A stretch of DNA of 64,000 nt, taken from assembly GCA_015178975.1 (NCBI GenBank), contig WHVD01000029.1:682001-746000 (forward strand), given 5' to 3'. Position 1 is the stretch's first letter. Every line of letters starts with the position of its first letter. The translations under genes and the position numbers were made by a program. This stretch comes from Hysterangium stoloniferum. Its lineage: Eukaryota; Basidiomycota; Agaricomycetes; Hysterangiales; Hysterangiaceae. This document shows, one piece after another, positions 45,254-56,822 of this stretch. The notes below the pieces were generated by a model, which saw only the letters and a program-made list of their open reading frames with translations, ran no database searches and was not told where the DNA came from.

Positions 45254-47756
45254 ATGTCACAGGACCAACAACCCAAACCCAAATTCCCCAACTTCAAAAG
45301 AATACCATGACCCCAACCTATTGATACTTCTACCACATCGTCTCGTACTGCAAACGTTGAGCACAGTACAGGTAATTCTGGGATGCCATCGTCTGTGCAC
45401 TCCACCTCACAGGACAACACGACAGGCACCTCCACCAACTCGAGCAGCACTGCTTTCACTCCATATACTCCTCCCCCCAGACCCCGACTCCCCAATTTCA
45501 AAAGAATACCTCAACCTCAAATGATGGTTTCCCTTCCCCCACTGCCTCAAACAGAAATTGTTGAGCACCTGGGGGAAGCCTCTTTGTCCACATACCTTAC
45601 ACGGATGGACCCCATTACAGAAGCCACATCCCGGCCTTCCGGTACTTGGGGGGCTCCCTCGGGAGCATGGAGCGAAACCCCCCCACCCCCTGTAGTATCC
45701 TCCCTTCCACCGAGGAGGAGATCAGGAAGAAATGACAGTCTGAGGCTTTCTCTGCGCAGGTTCAGGAGGAATTGAAAACACTCAAGAGGAAGAGGAGAGA
45801 GGAGTACTTAGAAGGACAGCGAATGAGGGGTGCTAGGGATAATGTCCCCTCAAAGCAGACACAGCAGGAATGGAGGAGAATGGAAGGAAACAGCAACCCT
45901 TCAATCATCGCTCCCCCCCCCCGGGCCATAAATGGATGGATTTTGCTGAGACAGATTGCAGTGATGGGGGTACGCCATGTGTTTGGAGTGTGGGACAGAA
46001 AAGCAAGAAAGGAAAGGACGGGGTCACCTTCTATGATTGGGACAAAGTACGAGGATCAAGCTACAAAGCATTGCATTGCGATGTGGGGATGGAGTCACAC
46101 TACCTCCCAGACCTCCTTCCCAATGTGGGCCTCAGGAATGAACCTACCAGATGGGACCCATCGACTTCTCATCCGATTCGGATGATGACCGATCGCGCTA
46201 CCCCACCTATGACAGCAGGTACCTCGGCACTGATTGCCACGAAGGGTTTTTACTTCCGGACAACATTCACTTCTTCACGAGTGACCCTAATCAATGATGA
46301 AAACTGCCAACTTCCATCAGAGTTTGGAGGGGGTATCATCCAGCCAATCCTGTGATGTTGCCCAGCTCCACTCCTCTCCCTCCACCTCCGTCGGTTTCTT
46401 CCGTGCCTGCACTGCAACACTTTACACCCTTTTCAGAGCTGCCGGGAGGTCATCAACCATCCACTGATCTGCCTTCTCTTCCCCCCATACTGTTGCCCCT
46501 CCTCCCAGCAGAACCTTCCCCCATGCCACCGCCTTTGCCCACACCCAAGCCTTCTCCAGCACCGCAGCCAACCCCACCCCTCCGCATGTCCCCTGAACCC
46601 CTTGTCGTCACCCGCTCTACCCCAGTGCCAATCTTCCCCATGGTGTCAGACACTTCCCTGGTTCCCCTGCCAGTGCGAAGCCCACCCCCCATCTCTCCCT
46701 GCTCACCTTGCTGGGGAGCCCCATTCATCAACCCAATACTACATTGATGGATGTCGATCACCCTGTCCAGGACTTCCTCACGGCACCTTCCTCAGTCATG
46801 GAGGAAGTCCTCGAAGTGCCTCCCCCAGCCATGGATGTCTTTGAGGAACCCCCCCCCCACCACGGAGGTCTTCAAGGAACCTCCCCCAGCCATGGAAGTC
46901 TTCGAGCAGCCTCCCCCCTTAAGCGAGAAAGTGAAGGGGAAGTGGAATGCTGATGCTCAGGTGGATGGGCCCCTTGACCCTTTCCTGGCCGACCCCATTT
47001 GTTGCCCCCCATCACAGCCGCCCTCTCCCCCTCACTCTCGGGACACAGCCGACTCGGCTCGTTTCTTACAGACTGGTTGGATGCACATGTCCATCAACTA
47101 CCCCTCCGACATTTTCACAGTGGGACACACATTAATGTGCCTGGGGCCAACCTTGTGGCACCCCCTTCTTAAAGGACATGTCCAAGGGTATAGCGGATCT
47201 CTCATGTTATTGGATCGCATGGGTACCTTTTACTTGTGCATCAACGATCCTAAGGAACAGCTGTGATTAGCAGAGGATATCGAGCGGGTTGAGCTCTCTG
47301 TTTCAGTCCCTGCTTGTTGATTCCTCCTGTATCCTTCCTGAGCATGCACCGATCCACTTGGCTGTCAACCTAGTTGACCTGTTGGAGCATCTGTTGTCAG
47401 ATTCCAACACCCCGGGAGGACTTCCCTCTGGTGGAGATGCAAGCTGTGCACCTCTTCTCACTCCTGCCCCACCGTCACTATACCCCCAGCTTCCTCTCAT
47501 CGCTCGCCTCACTGATGCCTCTGCTGACCGCGTTCACACCATCATTCACACATGCCAGAAGGCCTACGGCCGTTGGGTCTCTTCAATCCAGAAACTGGAT
47601 GGGTTGACATCCACCAGCGATGTTTCAAAATGGGCAGACATTGCCCTCTCCTTTCATGCCAAGTGTCTCACCTGGGGAAATGCTATCCTACACCTTGGAG
47701 GTTCCTCACAGGATGCATGGGGAGGAGTTCCAAATGTCCTTCACCACCTTCTTTGA
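45254..47756 (+). pseudogene. Third ORF behind pol in the D-family gypsy, function unknown
   Basis: About 830 codons follow the chromodomain stop, and I find no recognisable domain in them. ATG 45,254 runs in frame to 45,775 with one TGA. Within it FPNFKRIP and LPNFKRIP occur twice, 78 codons apart, each in a Pro-rich setting. The frame then shifts at about 45,775 and 45,870; the stretch to 46,355 contains WMDFAETDCSDGG and TFYDWDKVRG. A very proline-rich linker follows (46,352-46,750), then EPPPAMEVFEQPPP-type repeats (46,840-46,930). Two folded-looking segments end it (about 47,060-47,266 and 47,289-47,756). The position corresponds to env or accessory ORFs of other retroelements, but no signal peptide or membrane segment is evident. 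Confidence 0.6.
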
Positions 47757-47828
47757 CATAGCTCTTTGACCTGGGGGACACTGTGAGAGGTATGGCGAAA
47801 TATGCTCAGGAAATATAGTCTGGATAAG

Positions 47829-48550
47829 TGTTACGACTGTGTCGCAACCCTTCGCAGGCCAACGGTCCCCGATGGAATACCCTCGTTATACATCTTCGAC
47901 AATACAACCCTTTGCAAGCCATCGGTTTCCCGACGCTGACGTATGCTCTCCGGTCAATCAAACCCGACTACGCCTTTCTGTCTGGTTATGCTTTGATATG
48001 TCCCTTTCATCATGTTGATCCGTCTCATCTTATGTTCCACGTATGTCTATCTATATTTGTAGTCCTCGAACTATTTCCTTTTATCGTAATTTCCATTCTC
48101 GGTTATCATCGGCCTCCGAACTAATCATAAACTTCCTGTTCCTAGTGAAGCTTAATGTTAATGCCGTTTTCCGCCCTCCTCCCCATTAGTATTTTCTAGA
48201 CGCCTGTTACTTGTATATGAACTCGCTGTAATTGTAGTTACTAGGCAATCAGAATATCGACTCAGAATACCCTCATACGTCTGTAGCAGTCTCATACTAG
48301 AAGAACCCCCCTTCCGCCTTCGCGTGCGCTCGCCCATTCTTGGCCCGATCCCTTGGCCCGACACTTGACCTGTCCTTCGGTTCCGATCGGTATCTCACCG
48401 AAAGGTCCTTCTTAGGATTTAGTCTTCGCCTGTCCGAAATTTAAGGACAACCTACGGATATTTGCGAGGGCGCAGCACATAAGCTGAAGCCAAGTCCTTC
48501 CGATCGGCCCCCGTCGGCCACCGACATTAGTCAGTTTCTAGTTCTTAACA
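47829..48550. mobile_element. Solo LTR, family B (copy B4)
   Basis: 722 bp, from TGTTACGACTG to GTTCTTAACA, with the perfect duplication ATAAG (47,824-47,828 and 48,551-48,555). The shared box is on the plus strand at 48,473-48,492. CpG-rich. Confidence 0.93.
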
Positions 48551-48789
48551 ATAAGCCCATACTATATTCCCATTATTATTTCTTCTTTCTCTCTATTCTA
48601 TTATACACTTATATTAGTTCGATGACCTATGTATGCGGTACATCGACTCTTGTGGGTGCATACACACCAGACTCATGTATTCTAGCGCCTGTAATTAGAA
48701 CTCAGACACTTTTTACCCTGCAACCACGACTTAGTTAGTGTCCTGTAAGTTGTGATTGGGGTATCGTCTCGACTGTTACAGATGGGCTT

Positions 48790-49352
48790 TGTTACGACCC
48801 GTTCCCGGATGTTTCAATATCCGACTTCCGATCTCCCACTTTCGATATCCGATATCCGACTACGGAACATCATAGTTACCGTATCATCCGCGTTCTTCGT
48901 TTGTTCCGCATTTGGTAATTTGTCCGTTGACAAGTATTCACTCGTTTGTTGTTGTATTCCCGTCTCGGAATATTGTCTTCCTAATATGTCTTATTGTATT
49001 TCCGTTTTAAGAATACTTCCGTTTCCGTCTTATTATGGTCTCAGTTTGTAGTACAATAACGAGTAGACTTATATTAGTTTCCGCGAATTTGTACTTTACT
49101 TTAGATCTGATATCGACTTAGTTTCTTATTCCTCCTCCCGTCTTTCTGTACGCTCGATATTCGGAACTCTTCGGAACTCTGAATATCCATATCTTCCGTC
49201 GTTAGTTCACTTCCGAAATTAAGGACATTGAGCGTTTGCGTAGAGGCGCAGCACATAAGCTGAAGCCGACGTCCTGACCCTATCCACGAGTTTCCGACTT
49301 CCCAGTGACTTCCCGATAGTTCCGGAATAAGTTCCCGACACGGCACTTAACA
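48790..49352. mobile_element. Solo LTR, family G
   Basis: 563 bp, from TGTTACGACCCG to GGCACTTAACA, with the perfect duplication GGCTT (48,785-48,789 and 49,353-49,357). The body differs from families B and C, but the shared box GCAGCACATAAGCTGAAGCC is at 49,249-49,268. It is rich in TTCCGA/TATCCGA repeats. Confidence 0.92.
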
Positions 49353-49705
49353 GGCTTCGACTATTCACGCAATCAGAGTTTCGAACTGTACCAGTCGAAA
49401 CTCCATCTATGTATATCTCAATCCACGTGGACTACATCTGCGCTACTCCATTATTCGACTCTCTCATTACTCTTTTCTACACTCAAGCAGTCGTTCAGAA
49501 TCACACTTTACAGTTGATTCCCTTTATTCATTTTAGCTCTCTACTTTACTTTAGATAGCTACTTCACTCAGTCATATTGAACTTAGTAGTCAATACCTGT
49601 TTGGTCTGTATTAGACTTAGACAGTCAATACATCTACATGTCGTACCTAAATGGTCGATATTCTATGTATATAGAACAGTTAGAACTTCCACCACTCTTC
49701 ACACC

Positions 49706-49860
49706 TGGGAAGGATATCTGAAAAATATTAAGTACATCAAATTCTAATATACTCTAAATGTCATTTAAACATCTGGGATGTGATTCAAACATAATTTGGT
49801 TTTTAAAACTTTCAAAAAGTTTTAAACACTCTTGTACATTATAAACTAAAGAATCTTTCC
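49706..49860. repeat. Unclassified dispersed repeat (copy 2)
   Basis: Reverse complement of 11,451-11,590. It immediately follows the end of LTR D4. Confidence 0.6.
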
Positions 49861-50404
49861 AGACACGAGTAGACAATAAAAAAAATTAGTAATTTGAAAT
49901 ACTAATACTTTTAAAAAATAGATACCTTTAGATAGTCCATTCCATGCATATGTACTGTACATACAATCATTGGCACTTCTAAATACATATGTATTACTTT
50001 GGAATGGATCTGTCAATCTGAACAGATTTCTACTTGATTCAACATACCCAGAATATAGGTGGTTTCACTTAATCAAGAAAGCCATAGGATGAAAAATCTC
50101 CAATAATATTTTACATATTTTACATGGAAATAACTACATTACAACTTTTAAAAAACAAAGTACTAATAAAAGTATTAGTAGGCATCTGTAAAAGGAAGGA
50201 AATTATATACAATGGAATTTGTTAAATAACTATGGGTTGTATAAGATGTAATATGAGAGCCATTTCTGATAGTTGTTTTTTGATGATATAATTGTTTCAG
50301 AATAGATATCACTATTTAAAGATGGAGTTTTGTAAAAATAAGACTTTTATTAGTAAATATTTGAGATTATAGTAATTATAAACACCCTCCTGGGGCAATC
50401 CTAA
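49861..50404. other. AT-rich sequence, no gene seen
   Basis: No open frame or known repeat was recognised. It lies between an unclassified repeat and the RT remnant of a minus-strand gypsy copy. Confidence 0.4.
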
Positions 50405-53400
50405 CTAAATTATAGGTGCCTCAAAGATTGATTTTCATAAAATATTTTGCTGTTCAAAGTCAATCCAAAAGATCAGGAATTAAAGGAAGTGGATATTGAT
50501 TTTTTTTGAGTAAGTTTATTCAGTTCTCAATAGTCCATGCAAGGTTGTAAACTTCCGTCTTTTTTCTTGATGAATAAAATTGGTGTGCCAGCAGGAGATT
50601 GTGACAATCAAATAAATTTATTTGATAGATTTTCTTGGAGATATTCTCATAACACTTGGAGTTCTGTCTCAGATAATGAACAGATTGGACCCATAGGTGG
50701 AATAGTTCCTTCTTCTAATGGGATAGTGTGATCATAACTTTGATATTGAGGTAAGGCTTCAGCTTCTCTTTTGTCAAAAATATCTGAGAAGTCAGAATAT
50801 TTGGTCAGAACATTTGGTATGTCAAATGAAGTCAAAGTCATGGTTTTTGCACCAGAGGCCTTACAAGTCTTGAAAGATTCATCACAATTGAAGACCACAA
50901 AAGTTTGTGAATCTTTTGTTTTCACAGCTTGTAAGAATGTTTTCTGGTTGACTATATTTATACTCAGATTAATAGTCTTGGATTTTGATTTTTCACAGAT
51001 TTTCTCAGAAGTAAATGGACAACTTGTCAAGGTTGAAGCATGCTTCTCTTCCAATAATGTTGCAATTGATGGTTGAATTGGATTTGGATTTGTCAAAGGT
51101 GTCAAAGTAGGTTCAAATGTATACAGCCAGATTGCCAGTCAATCACAGGATTGTATTGCTTCAGCCAGTTGAGTCCTAATACCACTTGACAAGAGAAGTC
51201 CAGATTGGTTAAGAAGAATTGTAATTATTGAGTTTGCCCAGATGGAAAATAAACTTGTAATGTAGTTGTCTGGGTAATTTGTCCTGATGTCAGAATTGAT
51301 CCATCAATTAATTTCAATGATAACAAATTTTTAAGTTGATTGAAAGAAAGATTGTTTTGTCAAGCAAATGTTTTGTCCATAAAAAAGTGACTAGACCCTG
51401 AATCAATTAATGCTTTTATTTTCGGAATTTTCTTCAATTTAAGTTCCATAACTAAAGAATCAGAAATTGTTACCACTCATAATATTACACAGAAATATTT
51501 TTTGACATGATCATGTTTTTTTCAATACTCTTCACATGCCTGAAGAGTATCCCTTTTCAATTTTCCAATTGAACTTTCAATTCTTGATTTGACTGATTGG
51601 ATTGAGTTGTTGAATCTTGAACTTCTGTTTAAAACAGAAAACTGACTGATGTCAGAAGACCGATGGGGACCAAATGGAAGGACTTGGCTTCAGCTTATGT
51701 GCTGTGCCCTTGCAAGTTACCATCAGATGTCCCTAAATTTTGGGTGGGCGGAAAACTAAGTCCTATCAGATAATCCTCTTGGTAAGTCACTGATTGGAAA
51801 CTGAAGGATAGTTGGGGGTCATAGGGTCAGAGACCAAGAGTGAGCGAGCACAAGCAGAGGCAGAGAGCAGGATACTTAGAGCGAGACTATGGGAGATGTA
51901 TATAGGTGTTCTGAGTCGATATTCTGATTGCCTCGTACCTACATTACAGTGGGTTTATATACGAGTTATCAGCGTCTAGAAACTACTAACTAAGGGAAGA
52001 GAGGAAATATTATTGACAAATAGACTTGACTAGAAACTGGAAGGTTACGATAAGATTGGAAGCCACAATTAACTGAGAGCAGAATTATGAGAAAAGGAAA
52101 TAGTCCAAGGGTTACAAGTATATATGGGCATAGGTGAAACATAGAGTAGAACAGATCATCATAAGTAAAAGGGGATGTATCAAAGCAATAACCAGATGGT
52201 ATGTATGAGTATAACTTGACAGGGGTGTAAATGGGGTTTGATTGCCATGGAGGTATATGTCAGTGTCGGGTTACCGATGGTTTCCAATACAATGACTTGA
52301 CCACTAACTTGAAGTGCAGGTGGATGATAGTATCATTGGAGACCATCAGGTTGTGACACAGTTGTAACAACTTCAATGATTCTTCCTTTTGCTATGAGTT
52401 TTTCTTCTTGGACAAATCCTTGCTGAATGGCATTCTCCCCCCACATAATATACATAATCCTTCTTTAAATCTTCTCTCCCATTCAGCAGAAAGTAATTGA
52501 CCATCAGGTTCTATAATTGTCAAAGACAGTTTCACTTGAGTTGAAGGCCTAATTATTCTTGGAGTCTGTGTCATTGATTTTGAAGTTGAAGGTATTCATG
52601 ATGTCGAAGAATAAGTCAAAGGCATTGTTGTTTGTTTCCTTTCAAATCTTGATGGAGTCAAACTTGATTCTGTTTCACATTGTCTTTCATTTTCTCACAT
52701 CCAATAATAAGAATCAAGTCAAAGGGCTGCCATTTGTAATTTGGTAAAACATTCCAGTTGAACTTGAGGGTTCACTATGTTGTCCTTAATTTGATTTGGA
52801 AGTCCTTTATAAAACCATTGTCATAAAGTGAATTCATCATATTGAGTTTGAGCAAGTGAGACTTGTAAATTGTATTGAATACTTTGCAACATGATGATGA
52901 GTTTTCATTCGAAGATTATCGAATTTTTCTTCAGCTTCTCCTTCTGCGTCAATTTCTCCAAACTGAGCATATAATTTGTCCAACAAATCAAGATAATCCA
53001 CAAGGAAAGATGGAGGAGGGATTGGGGGATTCAACAAATAAGGTTGTCACCACTCTTGAGCTGTCTTCCAGAAATATGAATTTACCATCATAGTTTTTGA
53101 TTGATTGGAGTTGAATGACTTTGGTCAAGATCAAAAAAGCATTTCACATTGAGCAATAAAATTATTTAACATCAAAGGCTATTCTCCAGTAAACTCCTTA
53201 GGTTTATTCACCATAATTTCAGGCTCCTTCAAAGTAGATATCTGTTCCTTCAATACTTTTCTGAGTGCATCTCCAAAATGTCAAAACATTGTCTCATCCT
53301 CAGAAGTAACAGGTTCTGGGGGCAGAGGCTTGGGTAAAGATGTTAAAAGCAATTTGGATCCTTGAATTGGCAATGTTGGCTCTTCTCAAACTTCTTCAGA

Positions 53401-53604
53401 TTCTTAAATTGGTGATGTGGCTTGAATAGTAGTCGACATTGTAGCTCTTTGGGTTTTGGTTAATGGGGATACTGGAATTCATGATGGTTGAATAGCTCTT
53501 GGTGAGGGAATGGGAACCACAGTTTGAAGTGCCATAGTACTTGATGCTTTGGTAGTCTCAGATCGCATCCTAGGCTTCATCAACAGTTGATAGTCAGAAA
53601 ATAC
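50405..53604 (-). pseudogene. A-family Ty3/gypsy gag, protease and RT, minus strand
   Basis: From the right: gag (53,590 down to 52,375, then 51,625-51,440), with the CX2C start of a zinc knuckle (GLCILCGG) at about 52,430-52,460. Protease has Asp-Ser-Gly at about 51,390-51,400. The spacer and RT start (51,105-50,647) has YSDFSDIFDKREAEALP. RT then continues with MDY and ELNKLTQK to about 50,405. Solo LTR B5 splits gag. The 5' LTR (53,605 onward) is on the right. Frequent TGA/TAA stops; dead. Confidence 0.78.
51626..52369. mobile_element. Solo LTR, family B (copy B5), most CpG-decayed
   Basis: 744 bp, from TGTTTAAAACAG to CAGTTGTAACA, with the perfect duplication ACTTC (51,621-51,625 and 52,370-52,374). 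Terminal CpGs present in B1 (GCGACACGGTCGTAACA) read GTGACACAGTTGTAACA here. The shared box is on the minus strand at about 51,683-51,706. Confidence 0.93.
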
Positions 53605-53740
53605 TGACATGAATTGAATTTCTTTTGATCTAGTTGAATAATAATTGTAATAGATTCTATTAAACTGAATCCAGAAGCCTCATTCAATGAAGTATTACTT
53701 TGTCCTGTTGATAAAGTGAGAGGCTAATACCAGATGTGAA
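53605..53740 (-). mobile_element. Family A LTR fragment
   Basis: It starts TGACATGAATTG next to gag of the minus-strand gypsy copy and is cut after about 135 bp by the junction with another element's pol. Confidence 0.65.
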
Positions 53741-54176
53741 GGCTCACTGATGTTAATGTTGAACAACTTGACCCTTGAAAAAACTATCAGAAAATTATTA
53801 GGCCCTTTTGAAATCATCACTCAACCAGGATCTCATTCTTATACATTAAAACTCCCCAATCGTCTCAAAGAAATTCATCCTGTATTTCACATCTCTATGT
53901 TAGCACCATTTTATCCCAATACTTTCACAAATTGAAAACAACCACCTCCACCACTGATTTACATTGAAGAAGAACCTGAATATGAAATTTGAGAAATTTT
54001 GGATTCAAAATTTGACAAAAGATGCAAGGACTCATTATAATATTTAGTTGCTTGGTTAGGATGCAAAGGGACAGATGAAGCAACTTCTTCATTAGGATCT
54101 CAAGATCTCAAACATGCTTTTGACCTTATCAAAGAATTTCATCAAAAATCCAAATCTTCCATGACATTAAAATTTT
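53741..54176 (+). pseudogene. Ty3/gypsy integrase C-terminus and chromodomain
   Basis: LGPFEIITQPGSHSYTLKLP and HPVFHISMLAPF are the usual integrase C-terminal (GPF/Y) blocks. They are followed by YEI and LVAWLGCKGTDEATSS, a degenerate chromodomain. It ends with a stop at about 54,176, and several in-frame stops occur. It is the tail of a further plus-strand gypsy whose remainder is absent. Confidence 0.7.
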
Positions 54177-54700
54177 AACTCAAGAAAATTTCAACACTAT
54201 TTTTGACATTTATTCAACTTATCAAAAAACAACTTCAAATCACAATAAACAAAGAAAAATCAATTAAAATCAAATTTTCAAATATCTACATGTCTTCAAT
54301 TCCCTCTTCTCTCAATCCTGCCATCTTTTTAAACCATTTCCCTCTAAATCTCCCACTATTAACACTTATATTGGTCCCCTCACCAAACTCCCCATTTTCA
54401 ACTAATTTCTTCAACAAAACAAAAAAATCATCAATTGTCTTCTCCATTTTTGACATTTCTTCACACATCAATTTTATTTCAGTCTTCAAGTCATTTTCTG
54501 ACCCATTTTCGACCATTTGACCAACTATTCCTGACCTTCTAGACTGGATCAACCTTCTCAAAAAAGCTGACATTCTCAAAGTGACATTTCAATGGGCATT
54601 CTTCCTTTGACTGAGTTTCCGAATTTCAGGACTATTGTTTTCAACTTCACCATCCGATTCTTCAATCACAATTCAACAAGGCATTTGTTTTCTTGCACAA
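54177..54700. other. AT-rich sequence with a 97-codon minus-strand frame
   Basis: The frame 54,286-54,579 (minus) predicts a basic, partly heptad-like peptide (KTEIKLMCEEMSKMEKTIDDF). I do not recognise it. It could be a coiled-coil accessory peptide of the neighbouring gypsy or chance. Confidence 0.3.
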
Positions 54701-56342
54701 AACATTTGTATTACATTTGTTGTTTTGGAAAGATTGATTCACAATACACATACCAGACATCAGAACATTCTTAAAATATAACCCCACATAGTATAGCATA
54801 TTAGTTTAAAATAGATGCTTAGCTTATGTAATTTGAAGCCAAAATGGTGGAATAATAAATGAAACAAAATAATCACTCATTGGAACAATTTTTTGACCCT
54901 ATATTATTTTAACAGAACAGCCACTATTTCAGTAAAAATATAAGTCTAAACCAATTGTAGTAATAATGAACATGTCATGTGACTTCATTTACATCTGTTT
55001 GACATGTTGACAGTTGGTTCAACCACTTCTTAGCTTTTACCATCACTATGAAAACTATTTCTGCTACTCAGCACTTTAATATTACCTCTCTTCTTCCAGA
55101 GGGGTGTTCCTATCCTCAAATCCAGACTAACACTGGCTCAGGAAGGGATACAATAAGTGTGATCAAGGTTGAAGTACTTTTGGATAAAGAAAAAACCCCA
55201 GCTGGCCATCCTTCCAAGCTTATTACTCAACAACAAATAGACAATTGTCCATCAAATTAGCTCTGGAAATCTTGACAACACTGTTCAAGCTACCCAATTC
55301 ATTAATTCTACTATCCCCAACTCTGTCACTCCCCAAACAGTCAGGAATGTACTCAAGAACAATGGTTTTTACACTGCAACAAAGAAGAAAGTACCCATGT
55401 TGAAGAAGACTCATTATCAGAAGTCACTTACTTGAGTTTGCTCAGTACTATGAAAACTGGACTATGACACCTTTCTACCGGCAATTTTGTTAATATTGGT
55501 CTTATCTATCCACAACACTCTTTTACAATCCAGGTTTTATGGTACTAAGCAAACTCAAGTCACTTCTGATAATGAGCCTTCTTCAACATGGGTGCTTTCT
55601 TCTTTGTTGCAAAGTAAAAACCATTGTTCTTGAGTACATTCCTGACTGTTTGGGGAGTGACAGATTTGGGGATAGTAGAATTAATGAATTGGGTAGCTTG
55701 AACAGCATTGTCAAGATTTCTAGAGCTAATTTGATGGACAATTGATATGTATAACTTGTTTTTCAGTTGCACAATGTGTTTTACAGTGGCTCAAAAAATT
55801 GTTTCAATGTTTTGTTGTTTTGGAAATATTGATTCACAATACAAATACCAGATATCAAAAAGTTCTTAAAATATTACCCCACATAGTATAGCATATTAGC
55901 TTGAAATGGATGCTTAGCCTATGTAATCTGAAGTAAAAATGGTGGAATAATAAATGAAACAAAATAATCGCTCATTGGAATGATTTTTTGACCCTACAGT
56001 ATATTATTTTAACAGAAAAGCCATTATTTCAGTAAAAATATAAGTCTAAACCAATTGCAATAATAATGAACATGTCATGTGACTTCATTTACATCTGTTT
56101 GACATGTTGACAGTTGGTTCAACCACTTCTTAGCTTTTACCATCACTATGAAAGCTATTTCTGCTACTCAGCACTTTAATATTATCTCTCTTCTTCCAGA
56201 GGGGTGTTCCTATCCTCAAATCCAGACTAACACTGGCTCAGGAAGGGATACAATAAGTGTGATCAAGGCTGAAGTACTTTTGGATAAAGAAAACACCCTA
56301 GCTGGCCATCCTTCCAAGCTTATTACTTATGACAAACAGTGA
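54701..56342 (+). mobile_element. Rearranged Tc1/mariner-like transposon 4
   Basis: Two direct copies of a left half, about 1.1 kb apart (54,715-55,255 and about 55,815-56,335), carry the transposase N-terminus (ISATQHFNI...LLPEGCSYPQIQ). Between them lies an inverted copy of the next transposase segment (55,560-55,772, minus), which is also present in direct orientation at 55,255-55,430. The left TIR starts CAGTGGCTCAAAAAATTG at 55,784 after TA, and its inverted partner TTTTTTGACCC is near 55,990. No catalytic half is present. Confidence 0.75.
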
Positions 56343-56354
56343 ACTGAGACATGT

Positions 56355-56474
56355 TGAAGATATTCAATATTATTGAAGAAAGTTGAATAGAAGTCAAGTT
56401 GAATTCATTAGTCAAGTCAAAGTTGAAGAGTCGAGTTGAAAATTACCTTGAATATTTTGTGACAATGTTGTGAC
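56355..56474 (-). mobile_element. Family A LTR end fragment
   Basis: It carries the degenerate GTTGAAGA/GTCAAGT repeats and ends ATGTTGTGACA, as in other family A LTRs. The flank GTATCCTCCC resembles the flank of A1 at 952. Confidence 0.55.
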
Positions 56475-56822
56475 AGTATCCTCCCTTTGTGACCAAGCCC
56501 ACAAGGTCAGAGTTTGAAAAGTTTTCATTATCTATCTCATCATCAATCAATGTCTGATATCAAATTTGCAGGATTTGGTTTTCTGAGGCTGAATTTTTGG
56601 GTTTTGAAAATGATAATAATGGTGTTAATGGTGTGAGTAAGTGCTGTTTTTGGGTTTTCTTGAAAGTAGTATTAATTAGTGATTTTTTAGAAGAAATTCC
56701 CAAAAAATGTTTGTTGGATTCTGATGAACCATTCGATAAGGCAACTTGCAAAGGTATTGAAATGCATTGGGAGTTTGAAGCTAAATTGGAAAATTTGTAA
56801 GTTTTTCATTTTGTCAAATTTT
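56475..56822. other. No recognised gene; possible unannotated exon
   Basis: A 67-codon frame (56,597-56,800, plus) is followed closely by the P450 remnant. It has no P450-like motif, and I leave it unassigned. Confidence 0.3.

Larger units (their letters stand above)
38138..49703 (+). mobile_element. Decayed chromodomain Ty3/gypsy element, family D, 5' LTR missing
   Basis: Order: leader (38,138-38,537), gag, pol, an extra downstream ORF, polypurine tract (about 47,768-47,781) and a 3' LTR broken by two solo LTRs. No D-type LTR precedes it. It is less decayed than the A-family copies: long frames remain, broken mostly by TGA at former CGA codons and by a few frameshifts. Confidence 0.85.
47782..49703 (+). 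mobile_element. 3' LTR of the D-family gypsy (copy D4), doubly interrupted
   Basis: It starts TGTGAGAGG straight after a purine-rich tract and ends CTCTTCACA. LTRs B4 (47,829-48,550) and G (48,790-49,352) are inserted in it, each with its own duplication. Without them it is about 637 bp, close to the 623 bp of D3. Confidence 0.88.

Noticed and set aside
45244-46761. Minus-strand frames opposite the third ORF of the D-family gypsy
   Set aside because: Gly-rich shadows of the proline-rich plus-strand frame.
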